Below are positions 31,233 through 41,911 of a stretch of 64,000 bases of DNA, piece by piece. The notes under the pieces were generated by a model. The model worked only from the letters and a program-made list of their open reading frames with translations, was not told where the DNA came from and searched no databases. The first letter of the stretch is position 1. Every line of letters begins with the position of its first letter. Position numbers and translations under genes: made by a program. Origin of the DNA: Nothopassalora personata (Eukaryota; Ascomycota; Dothideomycetes; Mycosphaerellales; Mycosphaerellaceae); assembly GCA_033816765.1 (NCBI GenBank), contig CM066291.1, positions 4,774,001 to 4,838,000 of the forward strand, in the 5' to 3' direction.

Positions 31233-31716
31233 GTTGATAGGTCATCCACAGGTCTTGTTAGGAGAAAAGTCCTGGGTTTCTTCAGCCTAAATCGCGAGTC
31301 TGTGGACTTCGAGACCGTTCTCTCTTCAGCGACGAAGATGCGAAGCGTTTGGTGTATTGTAATGCATCCTGATTAAGTGCCTGGGCGTGCTGCAATATAG
31401 CTTGGCAATGATGTTGTGAAGGCAGGGGAGGAGCGCGCCAAAATCCTTTGAACGCGATGGAGCAGGGCTTCGGCAAGTCCCGGAAACAAAGGCTTGGCAT
31501 AAACAACATCGCGCTCCAGGGCCATCATCATGCCTTGTTCAATGGATAAGGACAATAATAAATAAAATGAGCTCTGGCGCGCAAATACCAGCACAAACCA
31601 AAAGCTGCAATACTTCGAACTTCACAGGAAATGTCAAGGACTTGGCACTAGGCGCAATGCCGGATCAGGAGGATTACAGCGAAGCCTTCTGGCTCGGTCA
31701 TTGTGATGCTGGAACC
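31233..31716. other. Intergenic, nothing recognised
   Basis: Only short ORFs without family resemblance. Confidence 0.4.
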
Positions 31717-32101
31717 CTAGCACAAGCACCGCGATGTTCTTCGTAGAACAAGGCAGTTGGGTCCAGCAACGGCCGATCTCGACTCCTGATTGTGACGCAT
31801 TGCACTACAGCTCATAGCATTCATGGCCAGGCTCTTAATGCTACTCAACGTGTCTTCATCGCCCGCGATCAAGAAACTGCCCCAGGAAGGCGTAAAGTCT
31901 GTCGAGGCCATGATCGTCATGAAGCATCATTGAGAAAGCGCAAGAGCTGTAGAATATGCTCAAAGTCTCAGATCGGACTCTCTGACACACTTGCGTGAGG
32001 GGAAGTGGATGTGGAATTGGTATGGGCTGCCTCAAGCCTGCAAGGTAAATCTTGTAGACTTCGTTCCTTAGCTTCGCCGGCAGCTGCATGGAGTTCTCGA
32101 A
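31717..32101 (-). pseudogene. Frameshifted F-box/LPAELRNEVY-type hypothetical
   Basis: The phrase MQLPAKLRNEVYKIYLAG, then LTQVCQRVRSETLSIFYSSCAF, is the standard opening of a large ascomycete family of F-box-like/2EXR-like proteins of unknown role. The frame runs to LGQFL at about 31865 and then continues one base out of phase as IAGDEDTLSSIKSLAMNAMS. Either a one-base frameshift or a sequencing error breaks it. There may be an upstream exon ending at the CTAACAG acceptor near 32175. Confidence 0.45.
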
Positions 32102-32625
32102 CTTCGGCTCGTGTTCGCCCTCCTTCAGCCGAGTAGTAAGCTGCTCGCGTCCGACTTTGGAAGCTGGATTCTGTTAGTTGTGGCGGAAACGCGGGTTCGT
32201 TTGCGGTGTTTTGAAGCTCAACTGCTGGCGCTCTAGCTCGAAGCATGTGCGTGATCCGAGCTCGGACTGGGTAAGTGTGCATGTTCGTTGAATGTATCGC
32301 GTTTGCTGTTCACTCTTGACCATTGTTGACGCCGCGCGAAAAGTGGATCTCATCACGAAGTTGTTATATTCAACCTTTAGGACGCTGTGCGTACAACTAG
32401 AGATGGCATCGGCATGAGCTGCTGCCTGCCGCGAAATTCATAAGGCTCCTCAACGCCATGCTTCCAAATGCCACATGCAGGAGGATATCGCTGCCATTCG
32501 CAAATGTCAAATGCATCGTGCATGTCCCTGCCGTCCTCTGGCTCCGGACGTCATAACGCCTCCCATATGTGCAATGCTCTTCCAAGCTTTTCATAACGCC
32601 CCTCATCGGCATCCCTGACCACCAC
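32102..32625. other. Intergenic, nothing recognised beyond a possible 5' exon
   Basis: A short minus ORF (32174-32356) might be a first exon of the broken gene just downstream of it on the minus strand. No other feature is seen. Confidence 0.3.
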
Positions 32626-33834
32626 TCAGCCCTGCGTAAGCTCCTTGCCTTCTTCTTGTAACCTCCCGACGGCACCTCTGACGCTCTCAAACGTCAACAT
32701 CGTAGTCATCGCTGCTGGTATCGCCCTAATCATGTTCGTTCCCATGCCATTATAGAAAGCTCTCGCACCTTCCTCTCGCAAGATAGTGCGAAATGCCTGT
32801 ACCAGACTTCGGTAGCGTGGCTGATAAGCAACGCCATCAGTATTACCGATTCTCTTCGCACCTGATATACTCTGACTGTGATGAGAGGCACTCACGCCAT
32901 TCCCACTGCCCTCGACAGGCGCATGACGAAGTTGAGTCTGCATCCGTGTTCGAAGGACCTCATGGGGATAGGTTGCACATGTTGCGCAGACTTTGGAAAG
33001 AAAGGTCGCTGCTAGAATGCCGGCTGTGTTCGATGCAGGCTGTGATTCCGTCGGTGTGCCTCCCATTTCTACGCCTGTAAACTTTTGCTTGAAGTACTCG
33101 TAGAGCGGAAACTGGATCGCAACGTGCGTGAGACCAAGTAGAGCAGGTGCAAGTCCAGAGTAGAAGACGCCAACACCTTCCATCCTGTACATCTTCCTGG
33201 CGGCATCGAGGGTGTTAGAATACTGCCATGGCGTTCGCGCTCCGTCAGATGCACTCCGTGAAATCTGCGACATCAGACGAGTCTTGATGACCCATATTGG
33301 ATTCGTAGCACATGTGCTGCATGCCCCTGCTGTTATGCTGGCATAGACACGCGCAAGCCACTTGTCTTGCTCTCTTTGCCCATAGCCATGCTCGTAGAAG
33401 TACTCGCGACTGCTGTCATACACGGCCATGTAAACTGCCCATGTCGGTAGATACCCCAGCAGCATTGGGCCCAGACCGCGGTACATGCCCTTCAAGCCAT
33501 CTTGCCGTATTATCGTCCGCGCAGTGCCTATCATGCCATGGTATATTGCGCTTGGCTTTGGACCTTTGTGCTGCAAGCCAGGATTGGAGAAGGAGCCTTG
33601 TGCCTGCAGCTTTGTCTTTATGACGTCGAGCGGGCAGGTGACAATGCCACTGGCCATGCCGGCCATTGCGCCGGCGAAGGAGTTGACGCTGGCATTGGAA
33701 AGTTTCGAGGCCCAGAGCGCGACTACAGGGTAGGGTGTGTGCTGGTGTAATGCAGACTTGGTCGGGTTTGTAATCGATTGTGGTTGTGAGCCATCTGAGT
33801 TGGACGACATAGCAGAACTCGCGAGACTCAGCAT
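32626..33834 (-). CDS. Mitochondrial carrier, NAD+/pyrimidine-nucleotide subfamily
   Basis: A single exon of 402 residues. Three tandem carrier repeats, each with the PX(D/E)XX(K/R) signature: PLDVIKTKLQ (about residue 68), PIWVIKTRLM (about 180) and PHEVLRTRMQ (about 290). Six hydrophobic segments are visible. The Trp in the second signature and the phrase GLGPMLLGYLPTWAVYMAVYD are characteristic of the Yia6/Ndt1-Rim2 group that moves NAD+ or pyrimidine nucleotides across the inner mitochondrial membrane; which substrate is inference. A long spacer between the third signature and the last helix (SASHHSQSISGAKRIG...) is an insertion compared with yeast. Start: Met1 or Met9; the N-terminus is Ser-rich. 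Confidence 0.87.
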   Translation of the reverse strand: MLSLASSAMSSNSDGSQPQSITNPTKSALHQHTPYPVVALWASKLSNASVNSFAGAMAGMASGIVTCPLDVIKTKLQAQGSFSNPGLQHKGPKPSAIYHGMIGTARTIIRQDGLKGMYRGLGPMLLGYLPTWAVYMAVYDSSREYFYEHGYGQREQDKWLARVYASITAGACSTCATNPIWVIKTRLMSQISRSASDGARTPWQYSNTLDAARKMYRMEGVGVFYSGLAPALLGLTHVAIQFPLYEYFKQKFTGVEMGGTPTESQPASNTAGILAATFLSKVCATCATYPHEVLRTRMQTQLRHAPVEGSGNGVSASHHSQSISGAKRIGNTDGVAYQPRYRSLVQAFRTILREEGARAFYNGMGTNMIRAIPAAMTTMLTFESVRGAVGRLQEEGKELTQG

Positions 33835-34380
33835 TGCCCGAGAGGCACTACCGTGGGCTGAGTACTATCCAGCTCATACTCGTGCCAGCCCGTGGGGTCG
33901 CGCGTAGGTGCGAGAGGTGTACGTAGGGCTTGGTGGTGCACAGAGGGATCGTGACCGTCCCCGCTTTCGGCCGTGGGAAAAGGGAAAAGAGCAGACAAGC
34001 GCTCAATAATGGCTCACCTCTTGTGGTAGTCGCACCTGAAAGCGACGCCCAGGAGGATGACATACAATATCCTAACAAGAGCCGGGCCGAAAAAAAACAA
34101 TCGCAAGTGAAGGTGCAAGTGAGTTTGGATAGTTGTGGTTGTCGCCCGGTATAGGGTACGTGCGTAGCTAAGAGGTAGGTAGCTTGTGACGTTCGGAGGT
34201 CAAGCTGCTCTGATGGCCTGAGGATCCCGAAATCGCAAAACTTCGGCAACTCGTCCAATCACGATTGGCGCTGGTCAGCAGTGACATTGACCATTCTCAT
34301 CATCCAAGGCCAGCACCTCAAACAGTGCATAGCGGACTACCACTCCTCACACCGCACGACAGCCTCAACCATAGCCCGAC
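33835..34380. promoter_or_regulatory. Shared intergenic region, carrier / QCR7
   Basis: Divergent genes for two mitochondrial proteins are separated by about 550 bases. No gene is seen here. Confidence 0.4.
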
Positions 34381-34995
34381 ATGTCGACTCCTTCGCTCGC
34401 GCCCTACATCATGAAGCGGCCTTGGCTGCAGCGCTGGATGAAGCCGCTGTCGCAGTGGTACTTTGACAACGCCGGCTATCGGAAGTTGGGATTGAGGTAT
34501 GCTGACGAGGAACGGGAGAAGAGGGAGACAGGAGAGAATGCACATGGGAGCAGAAAAGCTGGAGGAGGAGACTGACATGATGGTTCTCACAGGGCCGATG
34601 ACCTGATTCCAGAGGAGAACCCACAGGTGCAGCTCGCCTTGAAGCGTCTGTCACCAAAGGAGGCATACGACCGCGTCTTCCGCATGCGGAGGGCTTTCCA
34701 GGTACATGCGCATCGTGTCGAACGAATCATGGCATTGAGCAGCTAACACAGCGGCAGTGCTCACTTGCGCATCAACTTTTGCCAAAGCACGAATGGACCA
34801 CCCAAGAGACTGTACGTGCAACACCATGACAGAAATACAGCCTTGGCGGGACGCTTGCTACGAATGGGAGCCCAGAAGACTGACAACCCGCAGGACGTAC
34901 CCTACCTCTCACCCCTGATCCGCGAAATCGAGACCGAAATCAAGGAGCGTGAGGACCTCGAGACAATGCAAATCACGAAGCCGAAGTCGAAGTGA
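34381..34995 (+). CDS. QCR7: Cytochrome bc1 complex subunit 7 (14 kDa)
   Basis: Four exons: 34381-34496, 34593-34701, 34758-34811 and 34894-34995, giving 126 residues, the normal size. Family text: DNAGYRKLGLRADDLIPEE spans the first junction, ALKRLSPKEAYDRVFRMRRAFQ, LLPKHEWT, then DVPYLSPLIREIETEIKERED. Splicing restores GLR-ADD exactly as in other fungi. The subunit binds the matrix side of cytochrome b in complex III of the inner mitochondrial membrane. Confidence 0.95.
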
Positions 34996-35563
34996 AAGCG
35001 CCAATCAGCAGCCGATAGAAGAAGAGGAAGCGGCACGACATGTATATATTTTGAGCGGAGAGGAGTTCACACCAGTCTTGCTCCGACGGCAGGCATAGAG
35101 TCGAGTCATTGAGAAGGGAATGTACCATACCAAGGTGAAAGCCGCCCAAGACGTGTCTTAGATCGTCGCAATGCTGTCGGCATCATGTCTTACACTTGTA
35201 GGTGATACGGCCGAATGTGACTGCCACCACATGACATGCTTCACTCTCAGATTCACGCACGTGAGATCGTGGTAGGAGCGCATCTGCCAAGCAGGGACCG
35301 CGAACGCCACTTCCAATCCCGAACGTGAGAGCTGTGCCTAATCGTCATCTCGTATCCATGAATTTGACCTACGCCATCGCCAAGGCGTGCTGTGAGGTTG
35401 TGGCCTGTATCACAGAAAGATTCATACTGGCCATATGTGGGTGTCGCGTCACTGCCTGTGCTCTACGTCATTCGCGACTTCTGGTGACAGCAGGCACTCT
35501 GCCTTACTCGTCCCTCTCTGCACAAGCACGGGTCCACATACATCCAGCAGGTCATCAATCACC
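34996..35563. other. Intergenic, nothing recognised
   Basis: Holds the 3' end of QCR7 and the promoter of the glycosylase gene. No other feature is seen. Confidence 0.4.
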
Positions 35564-36903
35564 ATGGCGTTACGCCGCTCGGCCCGGAAGTCGATGAAAG
35601 CTGTAATCAGGGCCCCCGGGGTCGCTGCCATGAAGCGTCCTCGCAAGAATGAAGCCTCCAGTGATATCGCCGCGGACGCATCAGCGCAGAACCGCTCTAC
35701 AGCCCCAGATGCGGGACTCATGCCTCCGCCTACTACGCCACTGCCGAACAAGCGGCGGAAGATAGCAAAAGAGAGTCCGTCAAAGCCTCCACCGACCACG
35801 CCCACGCCGTCTGCTGTTGGTCTCATGACGCGCAGCAGCAAACTCACGTCCAACGCCAACTATAGGTACGTTCTGAAGGGTACAAGTAATCGAGCGGCGG
35901 CTTGGGCTGCGGTACAGGATCCGAGCCATGTGTTGCACGACCCGCCTCGCTCACCCGTACACCACTTTCCGGGAGACTGTTACGTGCTTGTCGAGTATAG
36001 CTAAGCTGACACCCTTCTGTTGGCAGTACCGGCGACATTGACGATGCTTCTCCCCCACCAACGCGGCCGGTGCATTCGAATCACACAAATGCCACGCTTG
36101 TAACTCCCGGTGGCACACAGCTGCAGCCTGCATACAGCAATTTCGAAGAGGCTTCGCCTTCGAAAGCCAGTGCAGAGCCCAAAACGACTAGCAAGACTCT
36201 CCTCGACGAAGCATGTGCACATCTACTCAAAGTCGACCAAGCCCACGACAACGGCCGCCTCAAACCCGTCATCGAGCAGCATCACTGCCACATCTTCAGC
36301 CCAGAAGGCCTAGCAGAAACCATCGACCCATTCCGCTCCCTGTCATCCGGCATCATGGCCCAGCAAGTCTCCGGCGCCGCCGCAAAAAGCATCAAGAACA
36401 AGTTCATCGCCCTTTTTGAGCCCGATCAATGCCCAACAGGCTTTCCGCCTCCCGCCCTGGTGGCCGCCACGCCCATTCCCCGGCTTCGTGAGGCAGGCCT
36501 CAGCCAACGCAAAGCAGAATACATCCAGGGCCTCGCCCAAAGCTTCGACACAGGCGAGATTACAGTCAAGCAATTGATGGAAGGCAGTGACGAAGATGTC
36601 TTCTCCAAACTCATTGCGGTCCGCGGGCTTGGTGCCTGGAGTGTGGAGATGTTCATGTGCTTTGGTCTAAAGCGGATGGACATTTTCAGCACGGGAGATC
36701 TGGGAGTCCAGAGGGGCATGGCGGCGTATATGGGCCGTGATGTGAGTAAACTCAAGGCCAAGGGTAGCAATAACAAGTGGAAGTACATGAGCGAGAAGGA
36801 AATGGTGGAGATTGCGGAGAGGTTTAGACCGTTTAGGAGTCTTTTTATGTGGTATATGTGGAGGATTGAAGATGTTGATGTTAGTGCTGTGCAAGACGAT
36901 TGA
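35564..36903 (+). CDS. DNA-3-methyladenine glycosylase (AlkA/Mag1, HhH-GPD family)
   Basis: Exons 35564-35865 and 36027-36903 give 392 residues. The N-terminal 130 residues are basic, Pro-rich and probably carry nuclear targeting (KRPRKNE, NKRRKIAKE). The HhH-GPD core follows: FRSLSSGIMAQQVSGAAAKSI, helix-hairpin-helix LIAVRGLGAWSVEMFM, and the catalytic Asp in FSTGDLGVQRG. It removes alkylated purines from DNA, the first step of base excision repair. The 161-base intron lies in the disordered N-terminus. Start ATG has an ACC context and is the first in frame after non-coding sequence. Confidence 0.92.
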
Positions 36904-37120
36904 GATTGCCGGGTCTTGTGGTAAGCTGCGATGGTCCAATGGATTTGTGGACATGGCATATACTATTGCAGCGAGTAGAATGTACTGCAAGATTACGAGC
37001 AGGTCTTTATATGGAGTACAATGGCACTATCATTTCCCACTTCATGCGAATTTGAAGGTCAACGCGTCAAATCTTGATGGTTCGCATTTCTGGGCGCTTC
37101 GCGGGGGAAATATTACGCTA
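36904..37120. other. 3' flank of glycosylase gene up to the TA target site
   Basis: No gene is seen. It ends with the TA dinucleotide (37119-37120) that flanks the next transposon. Confidence 0.4.
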
Positions 37121-37289
37121 TGCAATATTCCGCGCCATGCTGGGCCGCATAGCCGCGGTATCACCGTCCTGCCAAGCCCCATAGTATCTTGCTGTAGAAC
37201 CCGGGAATCCAGTACTTTATCATCGCTATATCGTCGTGTCGTCGTTATATCGTTACTGTCGCCAGTCCCAGGTGTTGTTGGCGTTATCT

Positions 37290-37877
37290 ATGCCTGCTAG
37301 GTTGCCGCAATGGCAGCAGAACGAGATCCAACGACTATTCGCAGATACTGCGCACAGTAACCAATATATTGCAGAGCTTATGAATATCGCTAGACGCAGT
37401 ATCGACAAGCACCGTAACAACTACCTCCTCTTCGGTCATATCTACCTCGATAAAACGCTCAATGGTGGTGCCGGTCGCCCTCGCTCGCTCTTGCCGATCT
37501 TCGAGGAACGCATATTCGAATACCTCGCGGACAAGCCGACTGCGTATCAGGATGAAATAGCGTGGTATCTATACGACGAGTTCGGAGTGGTTGTGAGCCA
37601 GAGTACTATCTCGCGTTGTCTCAAGCGGCATAAGTGGTCGAAGAAGGTCGCGTGTCGCCTGGCGAAGGAGCGCAATAAGGAGGTACGCGAAACCTTTCAA
37701 AAATATGCACGGAGTGTTGAGGAAACGCAGCCCAAACTTTTTGATAATCTCCCTCCTACTCACTTCGATCATTCTGCCGGTACGCCGAAGAATGACGGTA
37801 TTTCTGAATCCCCTGCCGTAGCTTCGAATATTGTCCCTCCTTCAGGCTGTATGTGTCCACCCATACCGCCTGCTTAA
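37290..37877 (+). CDS. Tc1/mariner-type transposase DNA-binding domain without the DDE domain
   Basis: A 195-residue protein. It contains paired helix-turn-helix character: WQQNEIQRLFAD...IAELMNIARRSIDKHR, then GGAGRPRSLLP, and VSQSTISRCLKRHKWSKK followed by RLAKERNKEVRETFQKYA, the stretch that normally leads into the Tc1/mariner DDE core. After about residue 150 the match stops; no Asp-Asp-Asp/Glu core is present anywhere in the element. The last 40 codons overlap the opposite-strand ORF. Could act only as a DNA-binding or repressor protein, or as half of a two-part transposase. Confidence 0.7.
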   Translation: MPARLPQWQQNEIQRLFADTAHSNQYIAELMNIARRSIDKHRNNYLLFGHIYLDKTLNGGAGRPRSLLPIFEERIFEYLADKPTAYQDEIAWYLYDEFGVVVSQSTISRCLKRHKWSKKVACRLAKERNKEVRETFQKYARSVEETQPKLFDNLPPTHFDHSAGTPKNDGISESPAVASNIVPPSGCMCPPIPPA

Positions 37878-39387
37878 TGTTATAGATCTGTTGAAGATCG
37901 AAGTCCTTCTCGTTCACAAGAAGATCGTATATGCTGTCAAGATCGGTCTGTCTGTTGAGCCAGTAGGTACTACTACGTACAAGCCAGTCGAAGCAGGTTC
38001 GGACAGTAACGCTTGGCTCTTCTGTAGCAGGTTGAGAGCTGAACAACACCGGCGGTGATCGTGAAGGTGAGCGTCCACGTGGACTCGAAGACTGGTGGTT
38101 ACGAGAGCCAAAGTACTGCTTGATTACAGTAGCACCGACAACACCTTGCTTGGAAGTTGTAGCTGCGTATGGGTTGGTCTTATTCCTCTCCTTCTCTTTC
38201 CATAACTTAGCTGTCAACGTAGAGCCTGGATCCATTAGTGTGCAATGCGGCTTGCTCTTATCCAGCTCATACGCGCGAGCTGCTTTCCACCATCGACGCG
38301 TTATCTCTGGATACATCTTGCAGTGGTCTTGAGGGTTATCCGGACCAGTCCACCAGCAAGTGTTGCCGTAGTTCTTGCAGTACTTGTTGCCGCAGCGCCA
38401 CTGCTTATTGAGCGAGTTGAGGAAGTCGTCCGAGCCTGTTACTTGAGGCACTATTCGGCCGTCTTCATCCACCTCAATGCCGGTGCGGCGGAGCGGTGAT
38501 TCTTGCCTCACAAACAATCCATCATCATCATCAACATCTTCTGCACCACGCTGAGTACCATACGTGCCGGACCGGATCTGTGCCAGCTGCTGATCGGTAG
38601 CAGTCCTCTGTGCGGCGCGTCGCTGACTTCCAGGTGTACGAGCAGGTGCGGCAGTGCGCTCGATCACGGTCGCCACAATATCAATATTGAGGCCCTGCTT
38701 CGACATCTCGTACCACATCTTCAGTTGTTGTTTGGCGCGTCTCACATCCCCCTCTGCTTCAGGTACGTCGTTCGACATCTCATTGACGAGAGAGCGAAGT
38801 CCGGAGCGCTCGTAGCTGGCGGTGATACGCATGTTGATAACCTTATAGATATCCTCTGAGAGACGACCGCTATTGTCGATGGACTTGAACCACCGGCTCA
38901 AGAACTCACTCCAATTGTCCACCACGAGATAGTCAGTGCTATCGCTCTTCACTACCGGCCACGACTTGACAGCGAGCATCTGTTTACCAAAAACAACGCG
39001 AAAGGCGACACCGAAGGAGAACACCTCAGTCTCGGCGGTGTTATCAGCATCGTCTTCAGCCTCTTCGACCTCCTGTTCTTCGTCGTTATCCGCATCCTCA
39101 TCTTCAGCACCTCCACCTGCGCCCATCGACTGGTTTAGGGCGTCGTCGTGAAGACGCGCTTCTTCATCATCATCCTCCTCATTCTCCGGCACGGGCGTGA
39201 GAGCTCGTCCTTTGCCTTTCCGCGACTTCGAGGGCTTCGATCGAGATTGCGACTGCGACTGCTCAAGAGCTTGGAGTGTGTTATCATAAGGCTTTGGACG
39301 AGGTGGCTGTCGAACGCGTTTGGCTGGTCTCGAAGATGGCCCAGCAGTGCTGCTACGACGCTTGGAGCCTGCCGCCATGTGAGGCAA
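37756..39387 (-). CDS. Transposon-borne 543-residue acidic Cys/His-rich protein of unknown function
   Basis: Open from ATG 39387 (alternative ATG 39378). N-terminus is basic with nuclear-signal-like KRVRQPPRPK, followed by a strongly acidic block (EEDDDEEARLHDD and DEDADNDEEQEVEEAEDD). The middle (VFSFGVAFRVVFGKQMLAV...WSEFLSRWFKSIDN) looks folded. A Cys/His/Trp cluster CGNKYCKNYGNTCWW, GPDNPQDHC with WWKAARA follows and may bind zinc. The C-terminus holds a helical domain (TDLDSIYDLLVNEKDFDLQQIYNIKQAVW). I recognise no family. It occupies the place where the transposase catalytic core would be expected, on the opposite strand, and it overlaps that ORF tail-to-tail. Confidence 0.7.
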   Translation of the reverse strand: MPHMAAGSKRRSSTAGPSSRPAKRVRQPPRPKPYDNTLQALEQSQSQSRSKPSKSRKGKGRALTPVPENEEDDDEEARLHDDALNQSMGAGGGAEDEDADNDEEQEVEEAEDDADNTAETEVFSFGVAFRVVFGKQMLAVKSWPVVKSDSTDYLVVDNWSEFLSRWFKSIDNSGRLSEDIYKVINMRITASYERSGLRSLVNEMSNDVPEAEGDVRRAKQQLKMWYEMSKQGLNIDIVATVIERTAAPARTPGSQRRAAQRTATDQQLAQIRSGTYGTQRGAEDVDDDDGLFVRQESPLRRTGIEVDEDGRIVPQVTGSDDFLNSLNKQWRCGNKYCKNYGNTCWWTGPDNPQDHCKMYPEITRRWWKAARAYELDKSKPHCTLMDPGSTLTAKLWKEKERNKTNPYAATTSKQGVVGATVIKQYFGSRNHQSSSPRGRSPSRSPPVLFSSQPATEEPSVTVRTCFDWLVRSSTYWLNRQTDLDSIYDLLVNEKDFDLQQIYNIKQAVWVDTYSLKEGQYSKLRQGIQKYRHSSAYRQNDRSE

Positions 39388-39727
39388 ACAACACCTGGGA
39401 CTGGCGACGACGAGGTTATATCAACGACACGATAATATTCATGAGATTGGGACAGAATATCGCTATTCCCAGGTTCTACGCGTGTTTACTATGAGGAACG
39501 CGGGACGGCTAATCCACGGACCCACCCCCGGCAGCATGGCGCGGAATATTGCATAGCATAGTACTTGAACTTCAGCTTCAGTTCTTCAATTTCACAACAT
39601 CGTCTCTCTTTTTGCCATCAATCCACACACGTCTACATCGTTGCTTTTGCTGTCTCGCATTCCTTCTTGTCTTGCGCCTCGGACGAGATCAACTTTCATT
39701 CGGCGTTGATTATCACAACACAATATC

Positions 39728-41041
39728 ATGTCTCGCGTTTGTATCGTTGCTAGACGCGGTCTGGGACAAGGTTTTTGGGATCGACCATCATCACGCGTAG
39801 CTTCAGCATTGCGAGAAAGTGCCAGCGTGGGCAAGTCATGCTACCATGAAGGTCGCCGTGTTGGGCTTGTACGTACAGCCCACGAGAGGGGCCTCCAGCA
39901 TGAACAGACAGCCAAGCCCTGTTACCCGTCAGATCGACTGGGCGCAGACTCACGGCCCCAGGACAGGACTCAAGACATGATCTTCAGTGCGTTGGAAAAC
40001 TCACAAATCAGAGCGAGGCGGCAAGTGTCTCATTTTGGAGAAGTTGACGCAGCCAGCCGAAGACTCAAGACTGACATCGCCACTGGAAAGATTGAGGCTG
40101 TCCAGCACTTAGAGCAAGCGATTGCAGACGGGTCCTGCACATTGCAGACAGTTCGCATGTGTCTGAAAGGCGAGTACGAGCGCTTGGCCAACTTCAGGAG
40201 AATGGACCGAGCGAGTGTGATGCGATCAGAAGGCAAGCAGCTTGCTCGTGCTGTTCTTGACTATATTTGGACTGAAGAGGGGCTTTGGGGACCCCTAGTC
40301 GCCAACGACGGTGACTCTATCACCTTATTATGCTACTTCGCCATGATTGAAGGGTTGGAGTCACTCTTGACTGAATGGCTGAACGCGGACGTCGCCATGC
40401 CTTTTGCGCCTGTGCCGGAGAAGCCACACCTGTGGCGGGGGTCTCTCTTCCGTGGCATTATCCTTGCCCACTGCACTCACGATTTCGACAACCGGCTTGA
40501 TGAGGCATTGCAGTGCTTCTTTCGCGTCCTCGATCACAGGCATCAGCTAGTGACCAAAGCCCCTCCGGATACCAGGCCACCAATCATCGGACTCGGACCC
40601 AGACCTGCCGTACAGGCCTTGACGAAAGAGATCTCAAGCGGGCTGCGCCAAAATACCGATGAGTCTCTGTACAATCGCTTCGTCTCGTTCAATGAACAAC
40701 ACATCATGACGAGGAAGCATATGTTTGACCTTGAGGTGAAGGTCCGTTTGGCCATTCTGGAACTTTATCATCCAACACGGCCGAGCCACGAATCCGCGCT
40801 AGAGATCTTCAGAACGCGCATTCAGGGAGCTTCGACACTGGCGGATGTCAAGATCTTACGAGACAAGATGGCCATGTCGGACCGTGCGCTGAAGCTCTTC
40901 ATATCACGCGCTTCTGAACTCGCGTCACGCTCCAACGGACCCTCAGAAGTTGCTTTAATCAGTGAGCAAGGCTTGCGCCTACAAGCCGTGAGCACTCCGA
41001 TGCCATATGATTCACGAACTATCATACGAAGAAAAAGGTAG
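39728..41041 (+). CDS. Hypothetical protein, 437 residues
   Basis: Single exon from ATG 39728. The N-terminus MSRVCIVARRGLGQGFW...SSRVASALR is Arg/Ser-rich without acids, compatible with a mitochondrial presequence. The rest is mostly helical (AVQHLEQAIADGSCTLQTVRMCL, ALDEALQCFFRVLDHRH-like, MAMSDRALKLFISRASELASR) and could be a helical-repeat protein. I recognise no domain. Its start lies 175 bases from the right end of a transposon, so its promoter may include transposon sequence. Confidence 0.6.
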   Translation: MSRVCIVARRGLGQGFWDRPSSRVASALRESASVGKSCYHEGRRVGLVRTAHERGLQHEQTAKPCYPSDRLGADSRPQDRTQDMIFSALENSQIRARRQVSHFGEVDAASRRLKTDIATGKIEAVQHLEQAIADGSCTLQTVRMCLKGEYERLANFRRMDRASVMRSEGKQLARAVLDYIWTEEGLWGPLVANDGDSITLLCYFAMIEGLESLLTEWLNADVAMPFAPVPEKPHLWRGSLFRGIILAHCTHDFDNRLDEALQCFFRVLDHRHQLVTKAPPDTRPPIIGLGPRPAVQALTKEISSGLRQNTDESLYNRFVSFNEQHIMTRKHMFDLEVKVRLAILELYHPTRPSHESALEIFRTRIQGASTLADVKILRDKMAMSDRALKLFISRASELASRSNGPSEVALISEQGLRLQAVSTPMPYDSRTIIRRKR

Positions 41042-41911
41042 ATGAAGCGGGTTTCCAACCCTGACTTCCTAAGGGCACTGTGTTCTTGCAACATGAGTCT
41101 TCTCAACGGCCCTACTAGTGTTCAGGGGCCATCCCTGGTGTGTATGGCTACGAACGCACGGAACAAAGCTAGTCGTGGAAAAGGTCTACTGCTGGGTGCC
41201 AGTTTGTCACACTAGATTGGCACGTCAACGAGAGCAATGATCAATGTGTGTGTTATTTGGGCACTGATCACATAATATTCACATTCGCATACAGTTGTGA
41301 GAGATAGTCCATCATGGACAGGCAGAGATTAGGGCAGTCGATCATTGCTTCGTCGGGGATTTGTCTCCAGGAGGATGAAGGTAGGCAGGTCGTTTCCTCT
41401 GTAGTCATGGCGAGGTCGCAGCAATCACTTTCGTTGAGGCTGAGTGTTGACAGGAACGACAGCGCGCCCGGTGACCGTGACACCAGGCTGTGGAAGGTGG
41501 AGGATGTCAAAGCATGATCATTACCAGAATTACGACGACAAGCTCGGCGCCACATCTTCGTCTTGGGCAGACTCGTCGAGGTTTCAAAAGACATCAATAT
41601 GTGGCTGGCAAACCACACATCATCCCTTCCACGCCGAAGCGCATCCTGGCAATGGCCTCAGGTCGACTCAGCATCCGTGCAGTCTTGCAGGAAAAACAAG
41701 CAATGATGGTAATGTCCGTCCAACGAGGCACTGAGTCGTGAAGGCATAATTTCGGGGATCGGACCCAACGCACTTCGCACCTTCATCGAACCATCTTCTC
41801 GGCGAGTCTGTTAGTTTGCAATGCGGTGGAATACTCCCACATCCACCTTTATAGTCGAAAATACTGCGGTGTTCACATTGTGTAAAAAGTGACTGCCGTG
41901 TCCAGCTATTA
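41042..41911. other. Intergenic, nothing recognised
   Basis: Only short overlapping ORFs without conserved text. Confidence 0.4.

Larger units (their letters stand above)
37121..39553 (+). mobile_element. 2.4 kb TA-flanked DNA transposon with an HTH ORF and a convergent second ORF
   Basis: Inverted termini share TGCAATATTCCGCGCCATGCTG; similarity continues imperfectly for about 130 bases (TGTAGAACCCGGGAAT against CGTAGAACCTGGGAAT, and ATCGTCGTGTCGTCG against ATTATCGTGTCGTTG). A TA dinucleotide lies outside each end (37119-37120, 39554-39555), as for Tc1/mariner insertions. Inside are an N-terminal-type transposase fragment (plus strand) and a 543-residue ORF (minus strand). The element lies 175 bases upstream of the gene at 39728. 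Confidence 0.85.
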
